Assembly (NCBI GenBank): GCA_910588595.1
Contig: CAJUQU010000031.1
Location: forward strand, 1 to 22,492
Direction: 5' to 3'
Source: an uncultured Lachnospiraceae bacterium
Lineage (GTDB): Bacteria; Bacillota_A; Clostridia; Lachnospirales; Lachnospiraceae
Length of the DNA stretch: 22,492 nt
How positions within the stretch are numbered: the stretch's first letter is position 1; each line of letters starts with the position of its first letter. The notes under the pieces were generated by a model. The model ran no database searches, was not told the origin of the DNA, and saw nothing but the letters and a program-made list of their open reading frames with translations. Both the position numbers and the translations under genes were made by a program. Shown piece after piece: positions 1 to 6,926 of this stretch.

Positions 1-48
1 GGAACCTACTGGGGTTCACGGGCTTCTTAAGCAGCGCAAACTTTTTAC
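1..48. other. window-edge sequence after the truncated nitrilase-like gene
   Basis: These 48 bases lie past the stop codon of the minus-strand gene at 49-930. Read on the minus strand, another frame stays open from just before that stop to the window edge (VSKKFALLKKPVNP...), so a frameshift cannot be excluded. Bases 22-35 (GCTTCTTAAGCAGC) form a 14-base palindrome with one mismatched pair. I recognise no insertion-sequence end, intron end or attachment site. The stretch is too short to assign. Confidence 0.3.
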
Positions 49-930
49 TCACAAGAACATATTATAATTTCCGTTAAGCAGCTCCATCTGTTTCGTTCCC
101 AGCATTTCAGGCGCAAATACAATATCAACATCATTTGCGCAGGCAAGCTCTAAACCTTTCGCAAGGCGCGTTTCAATCTCCTGTTCGTGATTAGGGTGAT
201 CTATATACATCTTTTTCAATTCATATTGACTCACCGCAACATTTTTATAATGTGGGACTATCAGATCCTGTCGATCAGACACTGGTACAAATCCCACCCG
301 TAGATGTCCATTTGTTTTATCCTCTTTACTCTCTTCTTCATATTCATATGGAATAATGATATTGTGAATCACATAATGCGGTTTCCACTCAAAATAGCAG
401 ATATTACATAATTCGCCATTTAATTCCGAAAATGCATGCCTGTTTGATGTGATCCTATCTCTCTCCTCGCCATTATCGAGCAATGAAACCGATTTGAATA
501 TTGGCAGTTTAGGATTGATCCATATTCCAACCTCTTCGTAGTTATCATTCAATGAGTCAATTTCATTATACGAATATGCCCGCATTGGAATCAGATTATA
601 AATGGACAATTTTCCTTTAGTATCCTTCTTTGAAATATCTTCATATGTCAATCGTTGATCCATCCATATACACATATGATATGCCGAAAGAATACTCTCT
701 TGATTTTGCTCTGATACTATTCCACACACCTTTTGATGCAGTAATTGTAGAAAATCATCTAAATCATCATTCTGAAATATGATCTTTTCCAGCTCATGAC
801 GTATTCTTTCACCTACACATTCAAAATCCGCCAGTGCATGAATCATCTGAAACGGCATAGTGAATCGTTGTAGATAACCAAATAGCTTTGCCAAAATATT
901 CATAAACAAAACTGACTGTTTTTTCGTCAT
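49..930 (-). CDS. hypothetical protein ending in the start of a nitrilase-fold (carbon-nitrogen hydrolase) domain, probably truncated
   Basis: The product is 293 aa. I do not recognise residues 1-205. Residues 208-280 look like the first strand-helix-strand of the nitrilase superfamily: RVGFVPVSD, then a helix with acidic and basic residues, then DVDIVFAPEMLG. In this family the Glu in the last motif (E275 here) is the first catalytic residue. The catalytic Lys and Cys, which would follow about 70 and 110 residues later, are missing because the protein stops at residue 293. The start is an ATG preceded by GGGGAG at good spacing. The gene is clearly more AT-rich than everything to its right, which suggests transfer. 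It could be a broken gene, or a natural short protein that keeps half of the fold. A nitrilase domain at the C-terminus of a large unknown region is also seen in some reverse-transcriptase defence proteins, but no RT motif is visible here. Confidence 0.55.
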   Translation of the reverse strand: MTKKQSVLFMNILAKLFGYLQRFTMPFQMIHALADFECVGERIRHELEKIIFQNDDLDDFLQLLHQKVCGIVSEQNQESILSAYHMCIWMDQRLTYEDISKKDTKGKLSIYNLIPMRAYSYNEIDSLNDNYEEVGIWINPKLPIFKSVSLLDNGEERDRITSNRHAFSELNGELCNICYFEWKPHYVIHNIIIPYEYEEESKEDKTNGHLRVGFVPVSDRQDLIVPHYKNVAVSQYELKKMYIDHPNHEQEIETRLAKGLELACANDVDIVFAPEMLGTKQMELLNGNYNMFL

Positions 931-1120
931 TATTTTCTCCCCTTTTTAATAATTTTATCAGACTACACCTTAAAAATCAACATTTCAGTTACATTTCAAT
1001 TCATTTTTATTTCAATTTTATTTCTAATACATTCCATAACTCTACAAGAAAATTTGCACGCAATCATGAAACTCCGCGCATCCCATGCGCCGCATAGCAG
1101 CATATTTTCTCCGCGCAGAC
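931..1120. other. AT-rich intergenic stretch upstream of the nitrilase-like gene
   Basis: No credible gene is seen. The minus-strand reading contains three copies of a TGAAAT-type motif (plus-strand ATTTCA at 982, 993 and 1009), two of them extended to TTGAAAT. These may simply reflect the AT bias or may be regulator sites. No clear -35/-10 pair with good spacing was found for the gene at 49-930. Confidence 0.3.
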
Positions 1121-1153
1121 ACAAAAAGAGTCCTGTACTAAACAGAACTCTTT
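1121..1153 (-). terminator. intrinsic terminator after pilC
   Basis: On the minus strand, a stem AAAGAGT/ACTCTTT (1125-1131 with 1147-1153) continues after one mismatch as a CTGT/ACAG stem with a 5-base loop. It is followed by a run of T residues (1125-1121). It lies about 60 bases beyond the pilC stop codon and ends the pilB-pilC unit. Confidence 0.8.
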
Positions 1154-1211
1154 CACATAATTATCCAGCCTTTCCCACAGCAAGAAACTCTATAAACTGG
1201 CAAAATATCCC

Positions 1212-2426
1212 CTACATTGTATCCAATGCCGTATACATAGTCATCATTGGAGCCATACATGCGGCTACCAGTCCGCCAACTACTACTGCAAGCACTACGA
1301 TGATCATAGGTTCCAGGGCTGCCATCAGTGATTGGACTGCCATCTCCACTTCTTCATCATAATAATCCGCCAGCTTGTCCAGCATCTCCTCCGTGTTTCC
1401 GGACTCTTCACCGATGCGGAGCATGTGGTACACCATCGGCGGAAACATGCCGCAGTCCTCGAGCGGGCGCGATAATGGCATACCGATCGATACCTGATCT
1501 GATGCATCTTTTAAGGCTTCCTTGAAATACACATTTCCCATGATCCCGGACACGATCTCTGTCGCCTCGACAAGGGATACGCCAGAGCCTAACAAAGTGC
1601 CGAGTGTCCTTGCCATCTGCGCTGATGCCGACTTCACGGTCATATTCTTAAACATCGGGATCTTTAATGTAAGCAGTCCGAAAAAATGCTTTCCAGCATT
1701 GGTCTTGGCGAAATAAATAATTACTGCAGCTATTCCTGCTACAACAGGTACTATGATAAACCAATAGTTGATCAGCGCATCGCTCAACGCCACATAAAAT
1801 TTTGTGATACCCGGCAGCTCCGTACCGAGATCGACAAACATCGATTCATAAGAAGGAATCACGACGACCAGCATGACAATCGTAATAACGATCGCAATGA
1901 TAAATACTGCTATCGGATAAATCATCGCTTTCTTGACAAGCGCCTGTGTCCTGCTGGATTTTTCAAGCTGTGTGGAGACACGCTCCATGGCAATATGCAA
2001 TGTACCTGACGCCTCACCTGCTGCTACCATGTTCACCATGAGTTCCGGAAACACTTTGGGATGATCCCCGAGCGCCTGTGCAAGTGTATCACCTTTTTCG
2101 ATGCCGACCCTTACCTCATTCAGCGCATCCTTTAACCGCTTGTTTTCTGTCTGTTCATACAACATGCGAAGCGTCTCCATGATCGTCACGCCCGCTTTGT
2201 TCATGCTGACAAACTGGCGGCACATGACACTCAGATCCCGCGCTGTCGGATAACCTCCGATCTGAATGTTGATATCCTGTGTCAATATACTCTGTCCCTT
2301 GACAGTCACAACCGTGAGTCCCTGACTTCTGAGTTTACTCTTTACCTCTTCCTCGCTGTTTGCCTCTATAGAACCTTTTGCCTCTTTTCCAAGCTTATCT
2401 ATGGCCTCATATCCATACTTTGCCAT
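1212..2426 (-). CDS. pilC: type IV pilus / type II secretion inner-membrane platform protein (PilC/GspF family)
   Basis: The 404-aa product is the usual length for PilC/GspF. Residues 1-45 are the typical N-terminal segment (AKYGYEAIDKLGKEAKGSIEA). Two repeated T2SSF domains follow (about 68-190 and 271-393), with hydrophobic segments near 168-192, 218-242 and 373-396 giving the expected three-helix topology. The protein is the membrane platform that the assembly ATPase turns or pushes to add pilin subunits. It lies 76 bases downstream of the ATPase gene and before a terminator, so the two form one transcript. The ATG is preceded by AAAGGGG, at a rather long spacing of about 12 bases. The same family includes ComGB of competence pili. 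The family call is firm; which pilus it serves cannot be told, because no pilin is present here. Confidence 0.93.
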   Translation of the reverse strand: MAKYGYEAIDKLGKEAKGSIEANSEEEVKSKLRSQGLTVVTVKGQSILTQDINIQIGGYPTARDLSVMCRQFVSMNKAGVTIMETLRMLYEQTENKRLKDALNEVRVGIEKGDTLAQALGDHPKVFPELMVNMVAAGEASGTLHIAMERVSTQLEKSSRTQALVKKAMIYPIAVFIIAIVITIVMLVVVIPSYESMFVDLGTELPGITKFYVALSDALINYWFIIVPVVAGIAAVIIYFAKTNAGKHFFGLLTLKIPMFKNMTVKSASAQMARTLGTLLGSGVSLVEATEIVSGIMGNVYFKEALKDASDQVSIGMPLSRPLEDCGMFPPMVYHMLRIGEESGNTEEMLDKLADYYDEEVEMAVQSLMAALEPMIIVVLAVVVGGLVAACMAPMMTMYTALDTM

Positions 2427-2502
2427 GTCTGCATCTTACCCCTTTCTCTCCCGATCACACTGCCCTGACAGCCAGAACAATATGATCAAGTTAATACACA
2501 TT

Positions 2503-4194
2503 TTATGAGTCAAAAGATATTCTCACAACTTCCGCAAAGGAAGTTGTCCCGTCAAGCACATACTCTGAACCACTCATGCGCAGTGTGCGCATTCCTTCTT
2601 TGATCGCCTTATCTTTCAGCACATCTGCGCCCTCACGCCTGCTGATGATCTGTTTAAGTGCAGGCGTCATTTTCATGATCTCATACACACCGATCCGCCC
2701 TTTAAAACCTGTATTTTCGCATTTTGCACAGCCGCAGGGCTCATAGATCGTGACATCCTGACTGACATCCACCCCCATAAACTCTTTCTCATCCTCTGTT
2801 GCCTGTTTGGGCCTTTTACATACAGGGCAGAGACGTCTGACAAGACGCTGGGCGATAACACCGATCACGGAGTCCGCTATCAGGTAGGATTCGATCCCCA
2901 TATCTTCCAGACGGGTGATCGAACTTGCAGCTGAGTTCGTATGCAATGTGCTCACCACAAGATGCCCCGTAATGGACGCCTGTACCGCGATCGCCGCGGT
3001 CTCTGTATCTCGGATCTCACCGATCATGATGATATCCGGATCCTGTCGCAGAATGGAGCGCAGCGCACTCGCAAAAGTCAACTCTGCCTTAGGATTCACC
3101 TGCACCTGATTAATGCCATCGATATTTGCCTCGACAGGATCTTCTACTGTGATAATATTCACATCATTGGTGTTTAACTCACTCAGCGCGGTATATAGTG
3201 TCGTTGACTTACCGCTACCTGTAGGTCCTGTCACCAGCAGGATTCCGTGCGGATTCTTGATGATATAGTCAAACTGCTCCAGCTCATACGGTTTCAGACC
3301 TAACTGACTCTTCTCCCTCGTCAGTGCCATCTTGGCGGTGAGTCGCATAACCACTTTCTCGCCAAATACAGTCGGCAGTATAGAAACACGGATATCATAT
3401 TCCACGTGATCTACCACCTGTGTGATACGACCGTCCTGAGGTTTTCTCTTCTCGGAAATATCCATGCCGCCTATGATCTTGATACGCGCTATGATGGCAG
3501 GAAGCACTGACACATTGTAGGTCGCTTTTTTCTGAAGTACACCGTCAATACGGTAACGGACACGTATGTAATCTTCCATGGGCTCGATATGAATATCAGA
3601 TGCGCGCTGGCGCACTGCCAGGTCGATCATTTCCTTGACAAGCTTCACGATCGGAGAACTGTTGATCTCATCCTCCTCGTGCACATCAGTCTCAACTTCG
3701 AGTTTCTTTTCTTTTGCATATTGATTCAGGGCATGTTTCATCTCGTCCTGCCCATGATACTTATCGATGGCAAGCATGATACTCCGCGTTGTCGCGACAA
3801 CCGGCTCTACCAGATAGTTCGTGATGATGGATATATCCTCCTGTGCATAGGTATCCAACGGATTTTCCATCGCCACACGCAGGACATTCTTGTTGGACTC
3901 ACTGAAGGCAAACGGCATCATGGTATACTTTTTGAGAATATTTACAGGAACAAGTTTTGTCACTGACTTATCGATACTGATGTTCTGCAGGTCGACGATC
4001 TCAATGTTCAGCTGATTGCTCAGTGCCACTGCGATGTCATCCTCAGTGATGATCCCTTCATCGACGAGGATCTCGCCCAACTTCATGTTGCGCTCTTTCT
4101 GTTTTGCCAGTGCGCGCTCTAGCTGCTCCTGCGTGATATTGCCTGTCTCTACCAGCAGGTCGCCCAACCGTATTCTCTTTCTGTTAAAATCCAT
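2503..4194 (-). CDS. pilB: type IV pilus / type II secretion assembly ATPase (PilB/GspE family)
   Basis: This AAA-type secretion ATPase powers pilus or pseudopilus extension in the cytoplasm. From the chosen ATG the product is 563 aa, typical of PilB/GspE. An MshEN-type N-terminal domain (residues 8-145) starts RIRLGDLLVETGNIT. The N2 domain begins near 180 (SPIVKLVKEMIDLAV..ASDIHIEP). Walker A is GPTGSGKST (323-331), the Asp box VEDPVE (350-355), Walker B IIMIGE (388-393) and the His box HLVVSTLHTN (411-420). Four cysteines (456, 459, 489, 492) form the zinc-binding site common in this family. The open frame reaches a TTG at 4215, but the ATG at 4194 has an AAGGATGTGGG leader and begins the conserved domain. 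The full N-terminal domain separates it from the shorter ComGA type. Confidence 0.94.
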   Translation of the reverse strand: MDFNRKRIRLGDLLVETGNITQEQLERALAKQKERNMKLGEILVDEGIITEDDIAVALSNQLNIEIVDLQNISIDKSVTKLVPVNILKKYTMMPFAFSESNKNVLRVAMENPLDTYAQEDISIITNYLVEPVVATTRSIMLAIDKYHGQDEMKHALNQYAKEKKLEVETDVHEEDEINSSPIVKLVKEMIDLAVRQRASDIHIEPMEDYIRVRYRIDGVLQKKATYNVSVLPAIIARIKIIGGMDISEKRKPQDGRITQVVDHVEYDIRVSILPTVFGEKVVMRLTAKMALTREKSQLGLKPYELEQFDYIIKNPHGILLVTGPTGSGKSTTLYTALSELNTNDVNIITVEDPVEANIDGINQVQVNPKAELTFASALRSILRQDPDIIMIGEIRDTETAAIAVQASITGHLVVSTLHTNSAASSITRLEDMGIESYLIADSVIGVIAQRLVRRLCPVCKRPKQATEDEKEFMGVDVSQDVTIYEPCGCAKCENTGFKGRIGVYEIMKMTPALKQIISRREGADVLKDKAIKEGMRTLRMSGSEYVLDGTTSFAEVVRISFDS

Positions 4195-4248
4195 ACAATC
4201 CCACATCCTTTTCAATATTCGGCGTCATTTTGCGCTCTCATACTAAAT

Positions 4249-4277
4249 AGTATAGCTTTTTGAATATCGATTTGCAA
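4249..4277 (-). promoter_or_regulatory. sigma-A-type promoter of pilB-pilC
   Basis: On the minus strand, TTGCAA (4272-4277) and TATACT (4249-4254) are separated by 17 bases, close to the vegetative consensus, about 55 bases before the pilB start. A 14-base inverted repeat, ATACTA-AA-TAGTAT (4240-4253), overlaps the -10 box and could be an operator. Confidence 0.7.
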
Positions 4278-4309
4278 TAATTACGGATTTATTTGTGATT
4301 TTTTGCAGA

Positions 4310-5386
4310 CTATACTATATGATAAAATTCTCTGTACCACTGCGCAAAATTTCTGAGGCCATCCCGCAGACTCGTAGACGGCTTAAACCCAAAATCGTGC
4401 TCTAGTGCACTTACGTCGGCATATGTTACCTCCACATCTCCCGGCTGCATTCCCACAAGTTCCTTGTGCGTCTCAAAGTCATAATCCTGCGGCAGTACTC
4501 CCGCCCGCTTTAACTCATCCTGCAATATCTCTACAAAATCAAGCAGATTTTCGGGCTGATTGTTTCCGATATTATAGATACGGTACCTCACACCATCCTC
4601 GTCTGGGAGGGGGGCACACTGCATGACAGCCTGTACACCTGTGACAATGTCATCAATGTAGGTAAAGTCACGCTTGCAGTTTCCATAGTTGAATATTTTG
4701 ATCGTCTCATCCCTGACCAGTTTATCCGTAAACCCGAAATATGCCATATCGGGCCGCCCTGCGGGTCCGTATACCGTAAAAAAACGCAGACCCGTTGACG
4801 GGATCCCATAGAGTTTCGTGTAGGAATGCGCCAACAATTCATTAGATTTCTTGGTTGCGGCGTAGAGTGACACGGGATTATCCACTTTGTCCTCTGTCGC
4901 ATAAGGTATCTTTTTGTTGCTTCCATATACGGATGATGAACTTGCATACACCAAATGTTCTACTCCCGACGCGCCATTGTCATAACTGTGGCGGCATGCC
5001 TCCAATATGTTATAAAAACCGATCAGATTGGACTCGATATAGGCGTCTGGGTTCTCGATACTGTAGCGCACACCTGCCTGTGCGGCAAGATTGACCACCA
5101 GCTGGGGCTTGTACATATCAAATACTTCGCACACCTGCGCCTTATCTGCAATAGTTCCTTTGATAAATGTAAAATGACCGGATACAGAAGCTTCCAGCTT
5201 TCTGATCTGGCTCAACCGAAATTCCTTGAGGGCTACATCATAATAGGCATTCATGTTATCAATACCTACAATATGCACATTGGCTGCGCTCTTTAATAGC
5301 GCCAGCGTGAGACTGGCACCGATAAATCCTGCCGCGCCTGTCACAAGTATTGTTTTATCATCAAGTATTATATTTCTTTCCAGCAT
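4310..5386 (-). CDS. NAD-dependent sugar-nucleotide epimerase, UDP-glucuronate 4-epimerase-like
   Basis: This extended short-chain dehydrogenase/reductase has 358 aa from the chosen ATG. The NAD-binding motif is GAAGFIG (17-23). The catalytic Ser/Thr region is VYASSSSVYG (146-155), and the YxxxK pair is Y175/K179. Two later segments, GLRFFTVYGPAGRPDMA and CKRDFTYIDDIV, are characteristic of the UDP-glucuronate 4-epimerase group (CapI/LpsL), which makes UDP-galacturonate for capsule or cell-wall polysaccharide. UDP-glucose/galactose epimerases and dTDP-glucose dehydratases are relatives, so the exact substrate is inferred. The open frame extends upstream to a TTG at 5419. The ATG at 5386 is preferred because it follows the upstream stop codon by one base (TAAAATG) and has an AAGGGACAGGG leader. 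It is likely translationally coupled to the hypothetical gene upstream. Confidence 0.88.
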   Translation of the reverse strand: MLERNIILDDKTILVTGAAGFIGASLTLALLKSAANVHIVGIDNMNAYYDVALKEFRLSQIRKLEASVSGHFTFIKGTIADKAQVCEVFDMYKPQLVVNLAAQAGVRYSIENPDAYIESNLIGFYNILEACRHSYDNGASGVEHLVYASSSSVYGSNKKIPYATEDKVDNPVSLYAATKKSNELLAHSYTKLYGIPSTGLRFFTVYGPAGRPDMAYFGFTDKLVRDETIKIFNYGNCKRDFTYIDDIVTGVQAVMQCAPLPDEDGVRYRIYNIGNNQPENLLDFVEILQDELKRAGVLPQDYDFETHKELVGMQPGDVEVTYADVSALEHDFGFKPSTSLRDGLRNFAQWYREFYHIV

Positions 5387-5387
5387 T

Positions 5388-5870
5388 TTATTCGCCCTGT
5401 CCCTTCTGTCCTTTTCCAAAGATCAGTGCAGCAAACAGCGCATTTATGTCATCCGGCTCCTGTCCTACCCACTCTTCACTGTATTTGTTTGCCGCCTCGT
5501 GCATTCCGAGGCGCTCCATGGCGCCCACAACCCGCATTTTGATCTGTCTTGGCGACTGCTGCCGCCACTGAAACGCGTCAAGCAGCCGCAGACCATCCTT
5601 GTAAATCCTGTCATAATCCTTGATCGAATTTAATTTCTTAAAATAATCGTCAACCCAGCCCTGAACATTATATTTATTTTCTGTCCTCTGGTCAATTTCT
5701 GACAGCTCCCTGAAGCAGTCAGGATTTTTTTCCCGCTCCTCCTCCATAATCTCTAAGAGCGTTTCGAATGCATTGTACCAACACGCATTCATAATACTGC
5801 CATTATCCGATGTCTTATAACACTTGGCAGTCAGATCTTCAAATGTATGCCATTTCATATTTTTTTCCAT
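5388..5870 (-). CDS. hypothetical protein, TPR-like C-terminus
   Basis: A 160-aa soluble, mostly helical protein with no signal peptide or membrane segment. It begins MEKNMKWHTFEDLTAKCYK. The last third (AMERLGMHEAANKYSEEW, then DDINALFAALIFGKGQKGQ) reads like a degenerate tetratricopeptide hairpin. I do not recognise the family. The start chosen (ATG at 5870) has AGAAAGG seven bases upstream; the open frame continues to 5945 without a better site. It is the first gene of a two-gene unit with the epimerase, separated by one base, and has its own good promoter. Context suggests a helper or adaptor in surface polysaccharide work, but this is only an inference. Confidence 0.7.
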   Translation of the reverse strand: MEKNMKWHTFEDLTAKCYKTSDNGSIMNACWYNAFETLLEIMEEEREKNPDCFRELSEIDQRTENKYNVQGWVDDYFKKLNSIKDYDRIYKDGLRLLDAFQWRQQSPRQIKMRVVGAMERLGMHEAANKYSEEWVGQEPDDINALFAALIFGKGQKGQGE

Positions 5871-5967
5871 TATATTACCTTTCTCGTCTATCCGCCATGC
5901 CCTACAAAAATAGAATCTTAAATCTTGCTGAGGATCATAGCACAAACTCCATATTTCGCTATTATTT

Positions 5968-5996
5968 AGTATAACATTTATTAACCATTCTCACAA
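5968..5996 (-). promoter_or_regulatory. promoter of the TPR-like gene and epimerase
   Basis: On the minus strand, TTGTGA (5991-5996), a 17-base spacer and TATACT (5968-5973) lie about 100 bases upstream of the ATG at 5870. The -35 box lies inside one of two direct repeats of TTGTGAGAA(T/C)GG (5985-5996 and 6013-6024). Confidence 0.65.
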
Positions 5997-6024
5997 CCAA
6001 ACATTTGTGTATCCGTTCTCACAA
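5985..6024 (-). repeat. pair of 12-base direct repeats around the promoter
   Basis: CCATTCTCACAA (5985-5996) and CCGTTCTCACAA (6013-6024) differ at one base and are 28 bases apart start to start. On the minus strand the left copy supplies the -35 box. They may be a regulator site pair or a small duplication. The right copy is also part of an imperfect hairpin (ATTTGTG/CACAAAT) just beyond the deacetylase stop codon. Confidence 0.5.
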
Positions 6025-6035
6025 ATTTTCCCCCC

Positions 6036-6758
6036 TCAATCAAACAATATCTCCTCCACTGTCACAAAAGTGTACCCATCATCCGACAATTCATCTACTA
6101 CCCTGAGTGCTGCTTCAACAGATGTATCATAATAATCATGCATTAGGATGATATCATTCTCTTTTACCTTGTTGACGATCTTCTCTGTGATACGGTTCAC
6201 ATTCTCAGAGCACCAGTCCATGGGATCCACATCCCACAGAACCGGAAACATATTCAGCTCCTTTTCAAAGGACTTATCCCACGAACCGTACGGCGGACGC
6301 ACATACTGGACCTCCTGACCTGTGATCTCCTTTAGGATTTCATTTGTCTTGATCAATTCTTCCTTATAAGTCTCCCGATTGGATTTGGTTAGCTGTATAT
6401 GGCTATATGTATGATTTCCCACGAGATGTCCTTCTTCAACCATTCTATTAATAATCTCCGGATGAAGTTCTGCATGTTCTCCTGTGACAAAAAAGGTGAC
6501 TTTCACACCGCGCTCCTTCAGCCCATCAAGCAGCTGCTCTGTGTATACGGGATGGGGACCGTCATCAAACGTAAGCGCCACACGTCTGATATCAACAAAC
6601 GTATTCTCAGGAGGAGCCGGATCTACAGCGGCAACCGGGTTCGCGGAAGCAATAGCCGGAATCGATCCAGGGGACAAAAACGGTCTCGCCAGTGCTGTCA
6701 AAGTCAAACACACACATATGACATATAGTATATTGAATATATGATTATAATGCTTCAT
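6036..6758 (-). CDS. membrane-anchored polysaccharide deacetylase (NodB domain, peptidoglycan GlcNAc deacetylase type)
   Basis: 240 aa from the chosen ATG. A hydrophobic segment at residues 8-24 is a membrane anchor or signal sequence, followed by a Pro/Ala-rich linker (30-50) and a full NodB domain. Motif 1 is TFDDGP (63-68), with the catalytic base and metal Asp at 65/66. Motif 2 is NHTYSH (115-120, metal ligands H116 and H120), motif 3 RPPYGSWD (154-161), motif 4 LWDVDPMDW (174-182) and motif 5 ILMHD (204-208, catalytic H207). All metal-binding and catalytic residues are present, so it should be active on N-acetylated envelope glycans outside the membrane, most likely peptidoglycan. The family also includes sporulation PdaA/PdaB-like and lysozyme-resistance PgdA-like enzymes; I cannot choose between them. 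The frame opens at a TTG at 6764, but the ATG at 6758 with GGGCGG upstream is a better start. Confidence 0.9.
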   Translation of the reverse strand: MKHYNHIFNILYVICVCLTLTALARPFLSPGSIPAIASANPVAAVDPAPPENTFVDIRRVALTFDDGPHPVYTEQLLDGLKERGVKVTFFVTGEHAELHPEIINRMVEEGHLVGNHTYSHIQLTKSNRETYKEELIKTNEILKEITGQEVQYVRPPYGSWDKSFEKELNMFPVLWDVDPMDWCSENVNRITEKIVNKVKENDIILMHDYYDTSVEAALRVVDELSDDGYTFVTVEEILFD

Positions 6759-6835
6759 ACACAACCGCCCAGGTACACAATATTCATAATTAGGATATGC
6801 ACAAACTCCGCTGAAGGTTCCCTATAAAATATTAT

Positions 6836-6864
6836 TTGATAAAACATGAAAAATATGCCATTAT
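6836..6864 (+). promoter_or_regulatory. possible promoter for the ABC permease-ATPase pair
   Basis: TTGATA (6836-6841), a 17-base spacer and CATTAT (6859-6864) lie about 60 bases before the permease start. The -35 box is good and the -10 box is moderate. The complementary strand carries a TATAAT (6860-6865) that may serve the divergent deacetylase gene, but no good -35 was found for it. Confidence 0.4.
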
Positions 6865-6926
6865 AGTGTAAGGATCTGTAAAGATTGCGCGTCAGCGTGT
6901 TTATTCCGATAATGGAGACTACCACC

